A DNA stretch of 64,000 nt from Galeopsis tetrahit. Lineage: Eukaryota; Streptophyta; Magnoliopsida; Lamiales; Lamiaceae. The notes beneath the pieces are model-generated. The model was not told the origin of the DNA and ran no database searches. It saw only the letters and a program-made list of their open reading frames with translations. The stretch's first letter is position 1, and the number at the start of each line of letters is the position of its first letter. A program made the position numbers and the translations under genes. Where the stretch lies: positions 80,126,875 through 80,190,874 of the forward strand of contig OY776121.1 of assembly GCA_963675135.1 (NCBI GenBank), given 5' to 3'. Shown in pieces: positions 10,832 through 22,078 of this stretch.

Positions 10832-13800
10832 TTGCAGGTACCATTGGGCCACAAGAAGAGGAGCATGAACAAAAAGACAGCATGGTACCTTGACAGTGGA
10901 TGCTCAAGGCACATGACTGGAAACAAGGAACTCCTCTCTGATTTTATTGAAAAAGAAGGACCAAATGTCACCTTTGGAGACAGCTCACAAGCAACAACAA
11001 AAGGTTATGGTACTTTGATGATTGGTAACATCAAAGTAACCAATGTATCTTATGTAGCTGGTCTCAAATATAATCTCCTGAGTATCAGTCAATTCTGTGA
11101 TAAAGATTTTAATGTTGAGTTTTCAAGTGGAAAGTGTCTAATTAAAGATAAAACTCAACAAACCCTATTGACTGGAACTAGGAAGGGAAATGTGTAATTT
11201 GCAGACTGGGACAAGTCTACTGATGCTGCATGTTTCATTGCTAAAAGTTCTAGTGAACAAAGTTGGCTATGGCACAAGAGGCTAAACCACCTGAACTTCA
11301 AATCTATGAATAAACTTGCTAGAAATGCATTAGTTAAAGGACTACCTAATGAGGTTTTCATTAAAGAACATGTGTGTAAGCCATGTCAAGAAGGAAAACA
11401 GATTAAAGCCTCATTCAAAGGAAAACCAGTCATTTCCACTAAAAGGGTACTTGAACTTCTACATATGGATCTGTTTGGACCAATTACCCCTTCAAGCATA
11501 AATGGTAGAAAATACACATTAGTGGTAGTAGATGACTTCTCTAGGTTCACATGGGTAGTATTTCTCCTTAATAAGAAGGAAACACAAGTCAAACTACCTG
11601 AACTTCTCAAGAGATTGTCAAATGAGAAAAGCCTTAGTATTATCAAGATAAGATCTGATAAAGGCACTGAGTTCATTAATTCATACATCAATGAGTACTG
11701 CACATCAAATGGAATAGCTCATGAAACCTCAGCAACTAGAACTCCCCAACAAAATGGAGTTGCAGAAAGAAGGAATAGAACCTTAAAAGAAGCTGCTAGA
11801 ACTCTAATTGCTGATTCAAATCTACCTAAGAGGTTTTGGGCTGAAGCTATAAACACTGCATGCCATACTCAAAATAGATGTTTGATCACTAAGGGGCAAG
11901 GCAAAACCCCCTATGAACTCTGGAAAGGAAGAATGCCTAAAGTGTCATACTTTCATATATTTGGTTGTAAATGTTTCATTCACAATAATGGGAAAGAACA
12001 GTTGAAAGCTTTTGACAGCAAAGCTGATGAGGGAGTATTTCTTGGATACTCTCAAATCAGTAGAGCTTTCAGAGTCTACAACAAGAAATCCCTTATAGTG
12101 GAAGAAACACCTCATGTTGTGTTTGATGAATCTATCTTTGAGATCAGGAATGATCAGTTGGAACCTGAAGAAATCACACAGAGGATAACCAGATTAAGCC
12201 TAAAAGACAAAGACACTGAACTCATAGAAATTGTCCCAATCAACCTACCTGAACATACAACATTGGACAACCATCCTGAAGGCAACCTTCCTGAGACAAA
12301 TCTCACTGATGGAAATGATGAACTGAATGATCCAATCCCAGTTCACATCCAGGTAACAACTACCAATGAAGAAGCAGCTCCTGCTGAGGTAGTTAATGGA
12401 TCAAATAATCAAGGGGGAACTCAAAATGTTGAAAATATCAATGTCCCTGACATTGAGGACAACACCCCTGATTATGATCCTGAATTAGATCCTGCATTAA
12501 ATTATCCTGAATTCTATGATCAAAATGACTCACCTTCAGTAGAGGACAACTCTACTGAAGAGATCAGGAAAAGAAGGACCTGGTTATCTGACCATCCTAC
12601 TGACCTGATACTTGGTGATCCAAGTATAGGAGTCAGAACCAGAAAGTTTCATGGTGAAAGTGCTATGTTCTGTTGTTTCTTGTCAGAACAGGAACCAAAA
12701 GATATTGAGGAAGCACTTCAAGATGCCAATTGGATCACAGCCATGCAGGAAGAACTGAACCAATTCACCAGAAATGAAGTATGGGAGCTGGTGGACAGAC
12801 CCTCACATCAAAATGTTATTGGAACAAAGTGGGTGTTCAAGAACAAGAAAAATGAAAATGATGTGATTGTCAGAAACAAAGCAAGACTAGTGGCAAAAGG
12901 GTATTGCCAACATGAAGGCATTGACTATGATGAGACATTTGCACCTGTGGCAAGGCTAGAAGCAATAAGGCTCTTTCTAGCCTATGCAGCCCACAAGAGG
13001 TTCAAAGTATACCAAATGGATGTCAAGAGTGCCTTTCTGAATGGAGTCTTGAAAGGAGAAGTCTATGTGGAGCAACCACCAGGGTTTGAAATTGGAAACC
13101 AAGTTTACAGACTCAAGAAAGCTCTATATGGACTCAAACAAGCCCCTAGGGCTTGGTATGATACACTGTCACAATTCCTCTTGGATCATGGATTCACCAA
13201 GGGAACTGTGGACAGAACTCTCTTCAGAATCTCTGAAGGAGAGGACATCTTGCTTGTCCAAATTTATGTGGATGACATAATTTTTGGATCCCCTAATGAG
13301 AAGCTATGTGAGAAATTCTCCAAGCTCATGCAAAGCAAGTTTGAGATGTCCATGATGGGGTTGATGAACTTCTTTTTGGGTCTACAAGTCAAGCAATCTA
13401 AAGAAGGAATCTTCATCAACCAAGCTAAGTACACAAGAGAAATGATCAAAAAGTTTGGGTGTACAACCAGCAAGCCAGTAAGGATCCCTATGAACACAAA
13501 TTGGAAGATGGATCCTGATGAGAGTGGTATTCCAACCAACTCTACTGAGTATAGAGGAATAATTGGTTCACTCCTCTATCTCACTGCCAGCAGACCTGAT
13601 ATCACCTTTGCAGTAGGTGTTTGTGCAAGATTTCAAGCAAATCCCAAGAAAAGCCACCTTGAGGCTGCAAAGAGGATTTTGAGGTATCTCAAAGGCACTG
13701 AGAATCTAGGCCTTTGGTACCCTGCTGATGACAATATTGAGCTAACTGGCTACTCAGATGCTGATTATGGAGGATGTAGGATTGACAGAAAGTCCACTTC

Positions 13801-14221
13801 AGGGACTTGTCAATTCTTGGGCAACAAGCTTATTTCATGGTTCTCCAAGAAGCAGAACACAGTGGCCACTTCCACCACTGAAGCTGAATATGTTGTTGCT
13901 GGAAGTTGTTGTGCTCAAATTCTTTGGCTAAGTCAACAACTCAGAGACTACAAAGTCAACTCTACTGAAGTGCCAATTTTCTGTGATAACAATAGTGCCA
14001 TTGCTATATCACAAAATCCTGTCTTACACACAAGATGCAAGCATGTGGACATCAAGCACCACTTCATTAGAGATCATATGGAGAAGAAGGATATCAAGCT
14101 AATGAAAAATCACACAGACCATCAAAAAGCTGATATATTAACCAAGCCACTTGCAGAGGCAAGATTTCTGGAGCTATCAGCAGAGTTGGGATTACTTGAT
14201 CCAGGGAAGTTGGACAAATAA
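10832..14221 (+). pseudogene. pol: Sirevirus-1 Pol (one in-frame stop)
   Basis: It is in the same frame as gag, after the gag TAA. Order: aspartic protease with WYLDSGCSRHMTG (active-site DSG near 10892); integrase with an HHCC zinc region (about 11270-11400), catalytic Asp in LLHMDLFGP (about 11466), Asp in RSDKGTEF (about 11656) and Glu in NGVAERRNRT; reverse transcriptase with YVDDIIFG (about 13265); RNase H with YSDADYGG, TEAEY and LTKPL. A TAA at 11195-11197 interrupts the frame between protease and integrase; no other break is seen from 11198 to 14221. In the Sirevirus lineage the gag-pol stop is expected to be bypassed, but this second stop would truncate Pol. Expression of this copy would need readthrough, splicing or help in trans. 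Confidence 0.9.
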
Positions 14222-14901
14222 GTCCAAAGAAGCTCATTGATTAAGGGGGAAACAAACTCAAGCTTCAGCAGACTTGGTCAAGTCTACTGAAATTCAGAAA
14301 CATGACCTTACCTCTTCAGGACACTTGTCCACAGTTCTTCAGGACACTTGTCCATGTAGGGTCAGATAAGTTGTCCTAGCTATCAAACCAAATCTTGGTA
14401 TGATAAGCACCTATTTTTGGTGATCAAAACCTATTTCGAAATCTGTCCCATTGAAATACAGTTTTCACCTTTTTGGGATTTAATTTGTCTCCCACCCAAA
14501 AGGTCACTTTCCATGCATTAAATGCCAAGATTTAACTCTTGTTTGCATTAAACTTTTTGGGACATGATCTATCTCGAAAAATCCCCAGCCTTAAACAAAC
14601 ATTTAAAACCACCCACGTTTTGAATAAAACAGTTATTTCACTGTTACATTGGTTTTTGACCATTGGATCAAAAATGGACAACTCCCCTGAAATCAATCCT
14701 AGCCGTCCATTTTGGATTTCCATTTTTGCTCACCTTTGAATTGTATCAAGACCTTACCAACTCATTGACAAACATTCTTTTTAGAATATTCACAAGTCTT
14801 AAAGATATCCACAAACACTTCTTCCCAAAGTATTCGAAACACTAACTCAAAAGTTCTTCAAACTCTCTCATTCTTCATCAAACCTTTTTCTGCAATTTTC
14901 A
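14222..14901 (+). other. Pol-ORF3 spacer
   Basis: No coding signal. Two tandem copies of a 19-bp sequence, TCTTCAGGACACTTGTCCA (14313-14331 and 14336-14354), are separated by four bases. Each contains the palindromic core GGACA-CT-TGTCC, related to the AGTTGTCC motif repeated in the LTR. No convincing TATA box for ORF3 was found. Confidence 0.6.
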
Positions 14902-17900
14902 ATGGCCCCCAAGGTTAGACCTGAGATGCTTGTAGATTTCTCCAACAAAGAGCTAGACCTAGATTTTGGCTATCTAAGCAACAAGAACAATCTTCACTTC
15001 GAGCCAATTATCTCTTTTGAAAGTGAAGATCCTGAGGTTACTCCAACCCTGAGATGGTTGAGAAGGGCTGGTCTCCAAAAGTTCTTGGAAGAAAGACCAA
15101 GCTCTTGCCTGGAAAGCTATATGGCAGAATTCTTTGCCTTCCTCAAGTGGAGAGGCAAGCCTGAAGATGGTGAAGTATCAACCAGGCTATCCTACACAGC
15201 TGAAGGAGAGGAAGAGGAGAGATTCCATAGAGTTAGATTCTCCTCAGAGGATCTGGAAGGAGCCTTTGGATTGCCTCATGAGGGTAGGAATCCAGAAGTA
15301 TATGGCACTGGACATGAAGAGGAAATAGCCCAAGAGTGGTTATTAGTTCCAGGCCCTCTCTCCTCAACTCAAAACAAGAAAACTCTCAAGCCAGAGTTTC
15401 TAAATCTTTTTGAGGTAGTTGCAAAGAGCCTCCTAAGCAACACTGGAAGCCTAGAGCAGGTCAGCCAGCCAAGGATCAGAATCATGGCTGCCATTATTGA
15501 TGCCAGTGATAAGGGCATCAAGTTTGATTGGAGGACCTTCATCATGTCTGAGATGATGAAGGAGAAGGCTAAATTTAAGGTGAAAGCCCACAATAAGGTG
15601 GTGCTAGAAGGGAAAATCAAGTATTGCACCAGGGCAAGCTTGTTGATTGAGAGGTTTTCCCACTATTCCCAGATGCAGACCTTTGCAAAGCCCCTCCCAG
15701 CCCAAAAGATCCTGTTCAGAAAGCTCAGTAAGAAAACTGAGAAAAGAAGGATGCTATTGGCCAAGCCTGCTGAAGAACAGGAGGAAGAGAAGCCTAAGAT
15801 GAAAAAGAGAACAAAGGCCAGGGCTGTCAAGACAAGGAAAATGTCTCAGAGAATCTCAGAAGAGAATTCAGATGCTTCAGCTGAGATTGAAGAAGTTGCT
15901 AGAGAAGGTGTACAAGTGCCATCTGATCATTTAGAAGAACTCAGGCAAAAGTACAATGAGACTAGACAAAAGTCTAAGGGTGATAAGAGAATCAGGGAAG
16001 TTGTCCCCGAGAAGGAAGGAAGTGGAAGTAGCAGGGCCAGCAAGAGAAGGGCCAAACCTACTGAAAAGGTGTTGGAGCTGCAAGAAGAGAGGTCTCTTCA
16101 ATTGGCTCTAAGGGAGAGCAGAGCTGAAAGCAGGGCCAAATCCATGTCAAGGACCAATTCATCTGGTTCTGGAACTCCAGAATCCAAAGTCCCTGAAGGT
16201 CAACCCATAGAGGCCAACCTCCCTGAAATTCAGTATCTTGAGCCCAACTCCCCTGAAACCCATGTCACCCCTTCCAACCAACCCATTACCCCTGTGAATC
16301 TCACTAAGAGATATTCTCCTGAAGGAAATGTGCAAAGAAGTGGCATAGATGTGCTTGCTGACTTAGCAGTAGATGAGACAAGACTCCTGTCTCCCCTTGA
16401 CTCATCCATGCTGAATTATTCAAAACTCTTAGAGCATGCACTCAATGAGCCAACCCCCTTGAGTAAAGCCCCTTCAGACCCATTGCTCTCAAAAGCAACT
16501 GAAGATCCTTCTACTGCACCCAACCCTTCTGAAGCCAACATCCCTGAACTTAATCTGCCTGAAGCTTTGATAGGAGAACCCAGAGCCAACTCCCCTATAA
16601 CCCAAAGTCCCCATTCAAGTGGAGATGAGGAGGAGTATACCTATGAAAGTATGCTCAGAGGAGGAGCCAAGGCTACTGTGGACAGTTTGTATCCACAACT
16701 TGCTGAATTTCCAAGAATTCAGAAGGCCTTTCAAGATTTAAGGATGCTTGTTGATGTGAAAGACAAATCCTTGATGGAGATATCACAAGTCATCCAAGAT
16801 AAGGGTGCAAACTGGTGGCAGATAGAGGAGAACAAATTGCTACACTTTGCTGGAGTTTCAAAGACAAGATTCCTCATAGATGAGGAGATTTTTGCAAAGT
16901 TGGTAGCTGATAAGATTGAAGAGGAGAAAGAAAGAAAAGCCAAGGGAATCAAACACCCTGACAGTGGCTCTAATGATGATGATTCCCCTGATGATCCCTC
17001 AAACCCTTCAAATCCCAACCCTTCTGAAACCCTTCAAGCTAACCTCCCTGAACCCTATCAACCCAAGTCTTCTGTAGCAGATAGACTTTCCAATCCTCCC
17101 AAAACCTATCATAGGAAAGGCTCTGTAACTTCAGAGGTGTTGACCAAGGGTGGTAACACAACCAAAGATACATCTGCTAATGAAGGTTCCTCTGAACCCA
17201 AGGCACATCCTAAAGATGTTGAGGTTCCTGTATTAGAGGCTAGTTTGATTAAGGCCTATTCAGTGTCAGAAGAGTTGGACATTGATCAGCCCTTAATCAT
17301 TCAGGATGACTCAGTGGCTGCTGATATAAGCACTGTGATCTCCCCACAACTGCCATCTTTGAACCTTGTTGAAGGTGGAGATGCTGCAGGTTTAGGAGAA
17401 GGAGTTGAAAAGGAGAGCATAGTTGAAAAATCAGAGGGAGTTATGGATGAAAGAGAGGTAGTCATCACTAAGATAGTGAGTGTACCAACATATGAGGGTG
17501 GAATAAGTGAGGAAGGACAGGTTATTCTTGAAGTCAAATCTGAACTTCAGGAATCCCTTGGTGAAAGGAGGCCTGATTCCTTGAGTGAGAACATTATCCA
17601 TGAAGGGAGAAAAGAACAAGTTGAAAATGAGAAGAAGACTGCTGATGTATCAGAGTCTTATGTAAAAGAAATTGAGGGTGATGAGTGCTTATTTCCTAAC
17701 TTGTTTGATTTATCTGATGTTGCAGGTATTTCTCTTGACCAAATTTTTGCAGATGAGTTCCTCACAGATGCACCTATCCAAGTTGATACAGGCTCAGCTC
17801 AAGCCTTACTTGGCATGCAATCAGAGAAGTTGGACTCCTTGGCTCATCAAGTCCAATCTGCTCATGCTGAAACTTCAGGAGCATTGAATGAGCAAGGAAG

Positions 17901-19629
17901 GACTCTAGCATCTGTAGAAATGAGGCTCACTGGCTCTGAAGATGTTGTGCTACCAACCCTTGAGGCAAGAATCAGTGGTGTGGAATCTGGTCTTCAAACC
18001 ATCTCCACTGAAGTTCAAAATGCCAAATCTACCATGGAAGCCATCTCAGAGGAGGTCAAGAAAGAACAGAAGCTGCTGAGAGATAATCACAATGCAAATG
18101 TCAAAGCTCTCAGGCTCACTGTCAAGCAAGCTCTTGGAAAGAAGACAGCACTACAAAAGAGAAGAGCTGAAGAGCAAAGGCTAGCTATGGTCAAAGCTGC
18201 CTCAGAAAAATTTTCCCAAGAAGTGTTGGCCAACATTGCTGAAGGTGCAGTGGCCAACCTCACTGAGCTCTTAAAAGCCCAACTGGATGCATCTCTGAAA
18301 ACAGCCATGGAAGAGGTTGTCCAACAAAAGATGAAGCCTGTTCTAGCTTTCCTTAGCTTGAGCAGTGACAGAATGCAGAATATACATGATGAAAATGTAT
18401 ATTTGTTGGAAGAGATGAAGTCCCTAAACCAGGCCCAATCCCTGATGGCCTCAACAATGAGTGACCTAAAGCCCCAGTGTTTTGATGCTGCCAAAAAGGG
18501 GGAAAGGGAAAGAGCTAGAGCAAAAGGTGCCTTGGTGATTGGGAGTCCAGTGAAAGGGAAGGACAAAGTCCCTGAAGGAAAGGGAAAAGAGCCAGAAATG
18601 CTAAATTTGGAAGATTTGGATGAAGAGGAGCAGTTAGCATTGGCATTGAAGAACTCAATGGCCTCAGCTCAAGAAGAAAGGGCAAGGAAACAGCAAAGAC
18701 CAGGTGGTGAAGTGTCAGGTTTGGACAAAGATGCTGAAGGTGTCCAAACCAGAGGAAAAATCAAGAAGGCCCAAGGAAAGAAGAGACAAATTGAGAAATT
18801 CACTGACTTTCCTAGCAGCCTTGATCTTCCACCTGAATTCAGAATTGATGAGGATGAGCCTACATCAAAGAAAGCCAAAACTGCTGAAGAGGACAAATCT
18901 TCTGAATCTGAAAAAACTGCTGAAGGTGCCAAATCAACTGAAGAGACTGAAGAGTTATTTGCTGAAGGATTTGGATCTGAACCTAAGAAGAAGACAACTG
19001 TTCTAGCCCATGATCCATCAAAGCTGTTTCATGAAGGGTATGGCAAAGACCCTGAAACACAACAGAAACTGGCCATGATGAGGGCCCATGAGAAAATTGA
19101 TCTGATGGAAGAAGCCAACAGAGCAAGAGATGAAAGGAGAGCAAACTTTCAGAAACCAAGAAGGAGAAGAGCAACTTATAGCAAGATGAAGCCTCAGCTT
19201 CTAATCCCAATGGACACCAAATATCCACACTTGGATAAATGGGTGCCAATTCAACTGAATGACACATGGGAAGAAGCCAAAAGGGAGTTTGTCTATGACT
19301 TTTATGTCATTGACAGATGGAATGGAGGAGATGCAAACTCTGCCTTCACTGAGTTCATGCTAGAATACTACAGAGAGTTGTATCAACAACTACTTGCAGC
19401 TGCTGACATTGCAAGATTTGAACTCACAGCTCCCAAGCCAATCATATACATGCCTCCAAAGCTTGAAGGATGGATTGACCAAGCAAGAATTCTGAGGGAA
19501 TTCACTGAGATCCTTAAGTTGAACAAGATGGTTCTTGGACCTAAGGGAACCAACCAAGAAGCCATGGCACTGAAAAGAAGAGTGTGGGCACAGTATGGAA
19601 TGCTGCCACCTCCTGAGGATGATCTTTGA
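14902..19629 (+). CDS. Sirevirus-1 third ORF (env-like position)
   Basis: A 1575-residue ORF between pol and the PPT, the place of the so-called envelope-like ORF of SIRE1-type elements. I see no signal peptide or clear membrane segment, so an envelope role is not supported here. Residues about 1-270 are a folded-looking region (RWLRRAGLQKFLEERPSS...). Next come Lys/Arg/Glu-rich stretches, Pro-rich linkers with repeated NLPE/NSPE/NIPE tetrads (about 430-590 and 700-760), long acidic stretches, a helical coiled-coil region at about 965-1190, and a basic C-terminal domain with Trp/Tyr-rich segments (about 1430-1560). Two segments resemble ubiquitin-interacting motifs: EERSLQLALRESRAE (395-409) and DEEEQLALALKNS (1240-1252). 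The frame is intact over 4.7 kb. Function is unknown. Confidence 0.85.
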   Translation: MAPKVRPEMLVDFSNKELDLDFGYLSNKNNLHFEPIISFESEDPEVTPTLRWLRRAGLQKFLEERPSSCLESYMAEFFAFLKWRGKPEDGEVSTRLSYTAEGEEEERFHRVRFSSEDLEGAFGLPHEGRNPEVYGTGHEEEIAQEWLLVPGPLSSTQNKKTLKPEFLNLFEVVAKSLLSNTGSLEQVSQPRIRIMAAIIDASDKGIKFDWRTFIMSEMMKEKAKFKVKAHNKVVLEGKIKYCTRASLLIERFSHYSQMQTFAKPLPAQKILFRKLSKKTEKRRMLLAKPAEEQEEEKPKMKKRTKARAVKTRKMSQRISEENSDASAEIEEVAREGVQVPSDHLEELRQKYNETRQKSKGDKRIREVVPEKEGSGSSRASKRRAKPTEKVLELQEERSLQLALRESRAESRAKSMSRTNSSGSGTPESKVPEGQPIEANLPEIQYLEPNSPETHVTPSNQPITPVNLTKRYSPEGNVQRSGIDVLADLAVDETRLLSPLDSSMLNYSKLLEHALNEPTPLSKAPSDPLLSKATEDPSTAPNPSEANIPELNLPEALIGEPRANSPITQSPHSSGDEEEYTYESMLRGGAKATVDSLYPQLAEFPRIQKAFQDLRMLVDVKDKSLMEISQVIQDKGANWWQIEENKLLHFAGVSKTRFLIDEEIFAKLVADKIEEEKERKAKGIKHPDSGSNDDDSPDDPSNPSNPNPSETLQANLPEPYQPKSSVADRLSNPPKTYHRKGSVTSEVLTKGGNTTKDTSANEGSSEPKAHPKDVEVPVLEASLIKAYSVSEELDIDQPLIIQDDSVAADISTVISPQLPSLNLVEGGDAAGLGEGVEKESIVEKSEGVMDEREVVITKIVSVPTYEGGISEEGQVILEVKSELQESLGERRPDSLSENIIHEGRKEQVENEKKTADVSESYVKEIEGDECLFPNLFDLSDVAGISLDQIFADEFLTDAPIQVDTGSAQALLGMQSEKLDSLAHQVQSAHAETSGALNEQGRTLASVEMRLTGSEDVVLPTLEARISGVESGLQTISTEVQNAKSTMEAISEEVKKEQKLLRDNHNANVKALRLTVKQALGKKTALQKRRAEEQRLAMVKAASEKFSQEVLANIAEGAVANLTELLKAQLDASLKTAMEEVVQQKMKPVLAFLSLSSDRMQNIHDENVYLLEEMKSLNQAQSLMASTMSDLKPQCFDAAKKGERERARAKGALVIGSPVKGKDKVPEGKGKEPEMLNLEDLDEEEQLALALKNSMASAQEERARKQQRPGGEVSGLDKDAEGVQTRGKIKKAQGKKRQIEKFTDFPSSLDLPPEFRIDEDEPTSKKAKTAEEDKSSESEKTAEGAKSTEETEELFAEGFGSEPKKKTTVLAHDPSKLFHEGYGKDPETQQKLAMMRAHEKIDLMEEANRARDERRANFQKPRRRRATYSKMKPQLLIPMDTKYPHLDKWVPIQLNDTWEEAKREFVYDFYVIDRWNGGDANSAFTEFMLEYYRELYQQLLAAADIARFELTAPKPIIYMPPKLEGWIDQARILREFTEILKLNKMVLGPKGTNQEAMALKRRVWAQYGMLPPPEDDL

Positions 19630-20072
19630 AATGGCTAAGTCTTCTGACCTTACTTGAATGATCAACTATGCTGAAATATGGTCAAGCTTGCTGATGTGTT
19701 AATCTGGTTGCTCTGATCTGTTAAAGATTGCTCTGATACAAGTTCTGTGCTCTGATGCTGAAAATATCATTTTGAATTATTGTAATGAAGTGCTCTGATA
19801 TACTTAAGTGTTATTGATTCATGCTCTGATATGTTAATTTCAACTATCAACATGCCTGTAATGATTTTTGAATGAATGATAGTTGAACTTATTTTGAATC
19901 AAGAAACTCAAATCTCTCTATGCCTATCTTAAAACCTACTTGCAACAAAAACAGTGAATACACTAACACATTACTTTTCAGGAATATTGACCTCAGTCAT
20001 GTCTTCTGAAGATACATGTAATAGGTGTAGACAAGTCACTTTTGCTTAAGTTGTATAGGTTTTGGCATCATC
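19630..20072 (+). other. Non-coding region with GCTCTGAT repeats
   Basis: Five copies of GCTCTGAT lie within 122 bp (19710, 19730, 19749, 19792, 19823). The second extends to GCTCTGATAC. The motif is complementary to the element's own primer binding site, TGGTATCAGAGC, over 8-10 bases. No coding capacity. Confidence 0.7.
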
Positions 20073-20086
20073 AAAAAGGGGGAAAT
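20073..20086 (+). promoter_or_regulatory. Polypurine tract
   Basis: AAAAAGGGGGAAAT immediately precedes the 3' LTR and is the plus-strand primer site. The same tract, on the minus strand, precedes the LTR of Sirevirus-2 (55523-55536), supporting a shared lineage. Confidence 0.85.
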
Positions 20087-21938
20087 TGTTGGGAATAAAA
20101 TGAGCTATGTTTTGATTGAATACCAAAAACCCCCTGAGACATGCCTAAGTCAATGAAAAATATGTTCTAAGAATGTTAGAATATATAGATTATAGGCTAG
20201 ATGAGAAGCTGAAATGTTAGGCAGCTCTTAGACAATTAGATGCACAATTTGAGGGGGAACCTATGCTTTGAAGATGATCAAGATCAAGTCTCCCCAAGGC
20301 TCAAATTCTGGAACAAAGAGTAAGGACACTCTATGAAATCTAAGATGCTCTTATCAGGAGAGTTGTCCAGAGAAAATATTCTTAAAGCTCTGATCAGGAG
20401 AGTTGTCCAAAGAAGCTAGCCATATGCAAGAACAAACCTACCTAGCTCAAAAGGACAAGACTACTCAAAGGTTTTGGACAGGAGAGTTGTCCAGATAAGC
20501 CAACTCTAAAGTGTAAAGTGCTCTGATGCAAAAAGACCAATCATGCTGATCAGGAGAGTTGTCCAGAGGAGTTATCTCAGCTAAATTGACCAAGATCAAG
20601 TGCTCTGAAAGCCTAAGATCAACTATGCTGAAGAGATTGAGACAACCAGTCCCTAAAGGTCCTCAAAGGAATGAGCTAAGACCATACACAAGAGAAATAA
20701 AGGGAAAGAGCCAAGTCATCTGAAGAAGAGCAAGCCAACCATGCTGAAAAGCAAAACTGCTGATAGTGATAAGGAGAGTTGTCCAGATGATAAGGAATGT
20801 TGTCCTATCATTGGATCAACCTTCAGAAGCCATGTCCAAGTCCTAACAAGAAGTCAAACATTGGGAAAAGTGCTGCAGAATGAAGACAAAACTGTTACAG
20901 CCGTTTATTACCCAAATGAGGACATGTCACTATCAAGAATCTGTCTTCCAGTTTGAAGAACTCAAGGAAGACATTTATAGCAATTTGGGGCTGCCTCTCC
21001 AACGGGCAAATCCTCCATTTTGTCTATAAATACAGAAGTGTGAAGACCATTTGAAAGCACCTCAACCAGCACCTCAACACAATCCAACTAAGCTCAAAGT
21101 TCTTACAAGCTAGAGTGCTTTCAAAGCTTTCAAAGACTATCTTAGTCTTCAAACACTTCATCTAAGCTGAACTCAATTGTATATCCTTACACAAGCTTAG
21201 AGAGATATCCTATCCTTATACACTGGTCTTCATTGTAAAGGATATCTCATTAGTTGGAACCTTACTTCAACCCTTACACCTTTCAAGAGTGAAAGTGAGA
21301 AGGTTGTAGTAGTAGAAGTGGTAGGAGCTGACTGTTGAGAGAAGAACAGTTCAGTTCTGAGTTGAGAAGAGGGTACTAGGACTCTAGACATCCTAGGGAT
21401 CAATTCACCAAGGAGTGGTGTTCTTGATCAAGTGCACCTTGGCACTATAAAACAAGTTAATTCCAAGAGTGAAGGAATTATCCTGTTAAATCAGGGAAAG
21501 TGGATGTAGGAGCTTGAGTCTCTGAACCACTATAAACTCTTGTGTTGATTTACTTTACAAGTACTTACATTCACTCAACACTGCACACAAAACTGATCTT
21601 TCAAAGATACACATTCAAAGACTGTGCAAAACTGTTTTGGACAACTTCCCTGAAGCTTAACTGGACTGTTTTACATTGACTAAGTGATTTCAGAAATCAA
21701 AGGAGTCTAAACTTAAAGGGCCAACCACTATTCCGCACATATAACTCCCCTAGATAGTTATTCAACTAAGTACTCAATAGTACTTAGTGGATTGATTATC
21801 TTAGAAGAGTTAATCACATTCAGCAGAGTTGTCCAAGACAACCTTGCTGAGTTCTGGTTTGATCAAAGTTCAAAAAGAATTGCATACAAGTGTATTCCCC
21901 CCCCATACACTTGTTATCTACTCCTTTCAGGACCAACA
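20087..21938 (+). repeat. 3' LTR of Sirevirus-1
   Basis: Near-identical to the 5' LTR, with one substitution and one extra C seen by eye. It is followed by the second AACTT target duplication (21939-21943). Confidence 0.9.
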
Positions 21939-21943
21939 AACTT

Positions 21944-22078
21944 TATTCATAAATAATCACTTTATTCACAATGGACCTCACAATATCCTATAATACCCTT
22001 ACTTTATCTACTTTATTTATATTTTTCTTAAAATTTGTGCCCACCTTCCATGGGACTACTTTTGGTTGATGGAAGGAG
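21944..22078. mobile_element. Stowaway-like MITE, right half (split)
   Basis: It continues the MITE interrupted at 6367 and ends TTGATGGAAGGAG, followed by TA (22079-22080). The ends match the inverted CTCCCTTC start of the left half imperfectly. Confidence 0.75.

Larger units (their letters stand above)
6368..21938 (+). mobile_element. Sirevirus-type Copia LTR retrotransposon (Sirevirus-1)
   Basis: This is a complete 15,571-bp element with TG..CA LTRs (TGTTGG..CCAACA) and a 5-bp target duplication AACTT (6363-6367 and 21939-21943). The order is LTR, initiator-Met PBS, gag, protease-integrase-RT-RNase H, a long third ORF, PPT, LTR. A third ORF after pol, a large gag separated from pol by an in-frame stop, and long LTRs fit the Sirevirus (SIRE1/Maximus) branch of Copia. 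The two LTRs (1851 and 1852 bp) differ, by eye, in one substitution (near 6855 / 20574) and one base in a C run, so insertion is recent. An in-frame stop in pol suggests this copy is not autonomous. It sits inside a Stowaway MITE. Confidence 0.9.

Noticed and set aside
14902..19629. Calling the third ORF a true envelope glycoprotein
   Set aside because: There is no signal peptide, transmembrane segment or furin-like site visible; only its position resembles an env gene.
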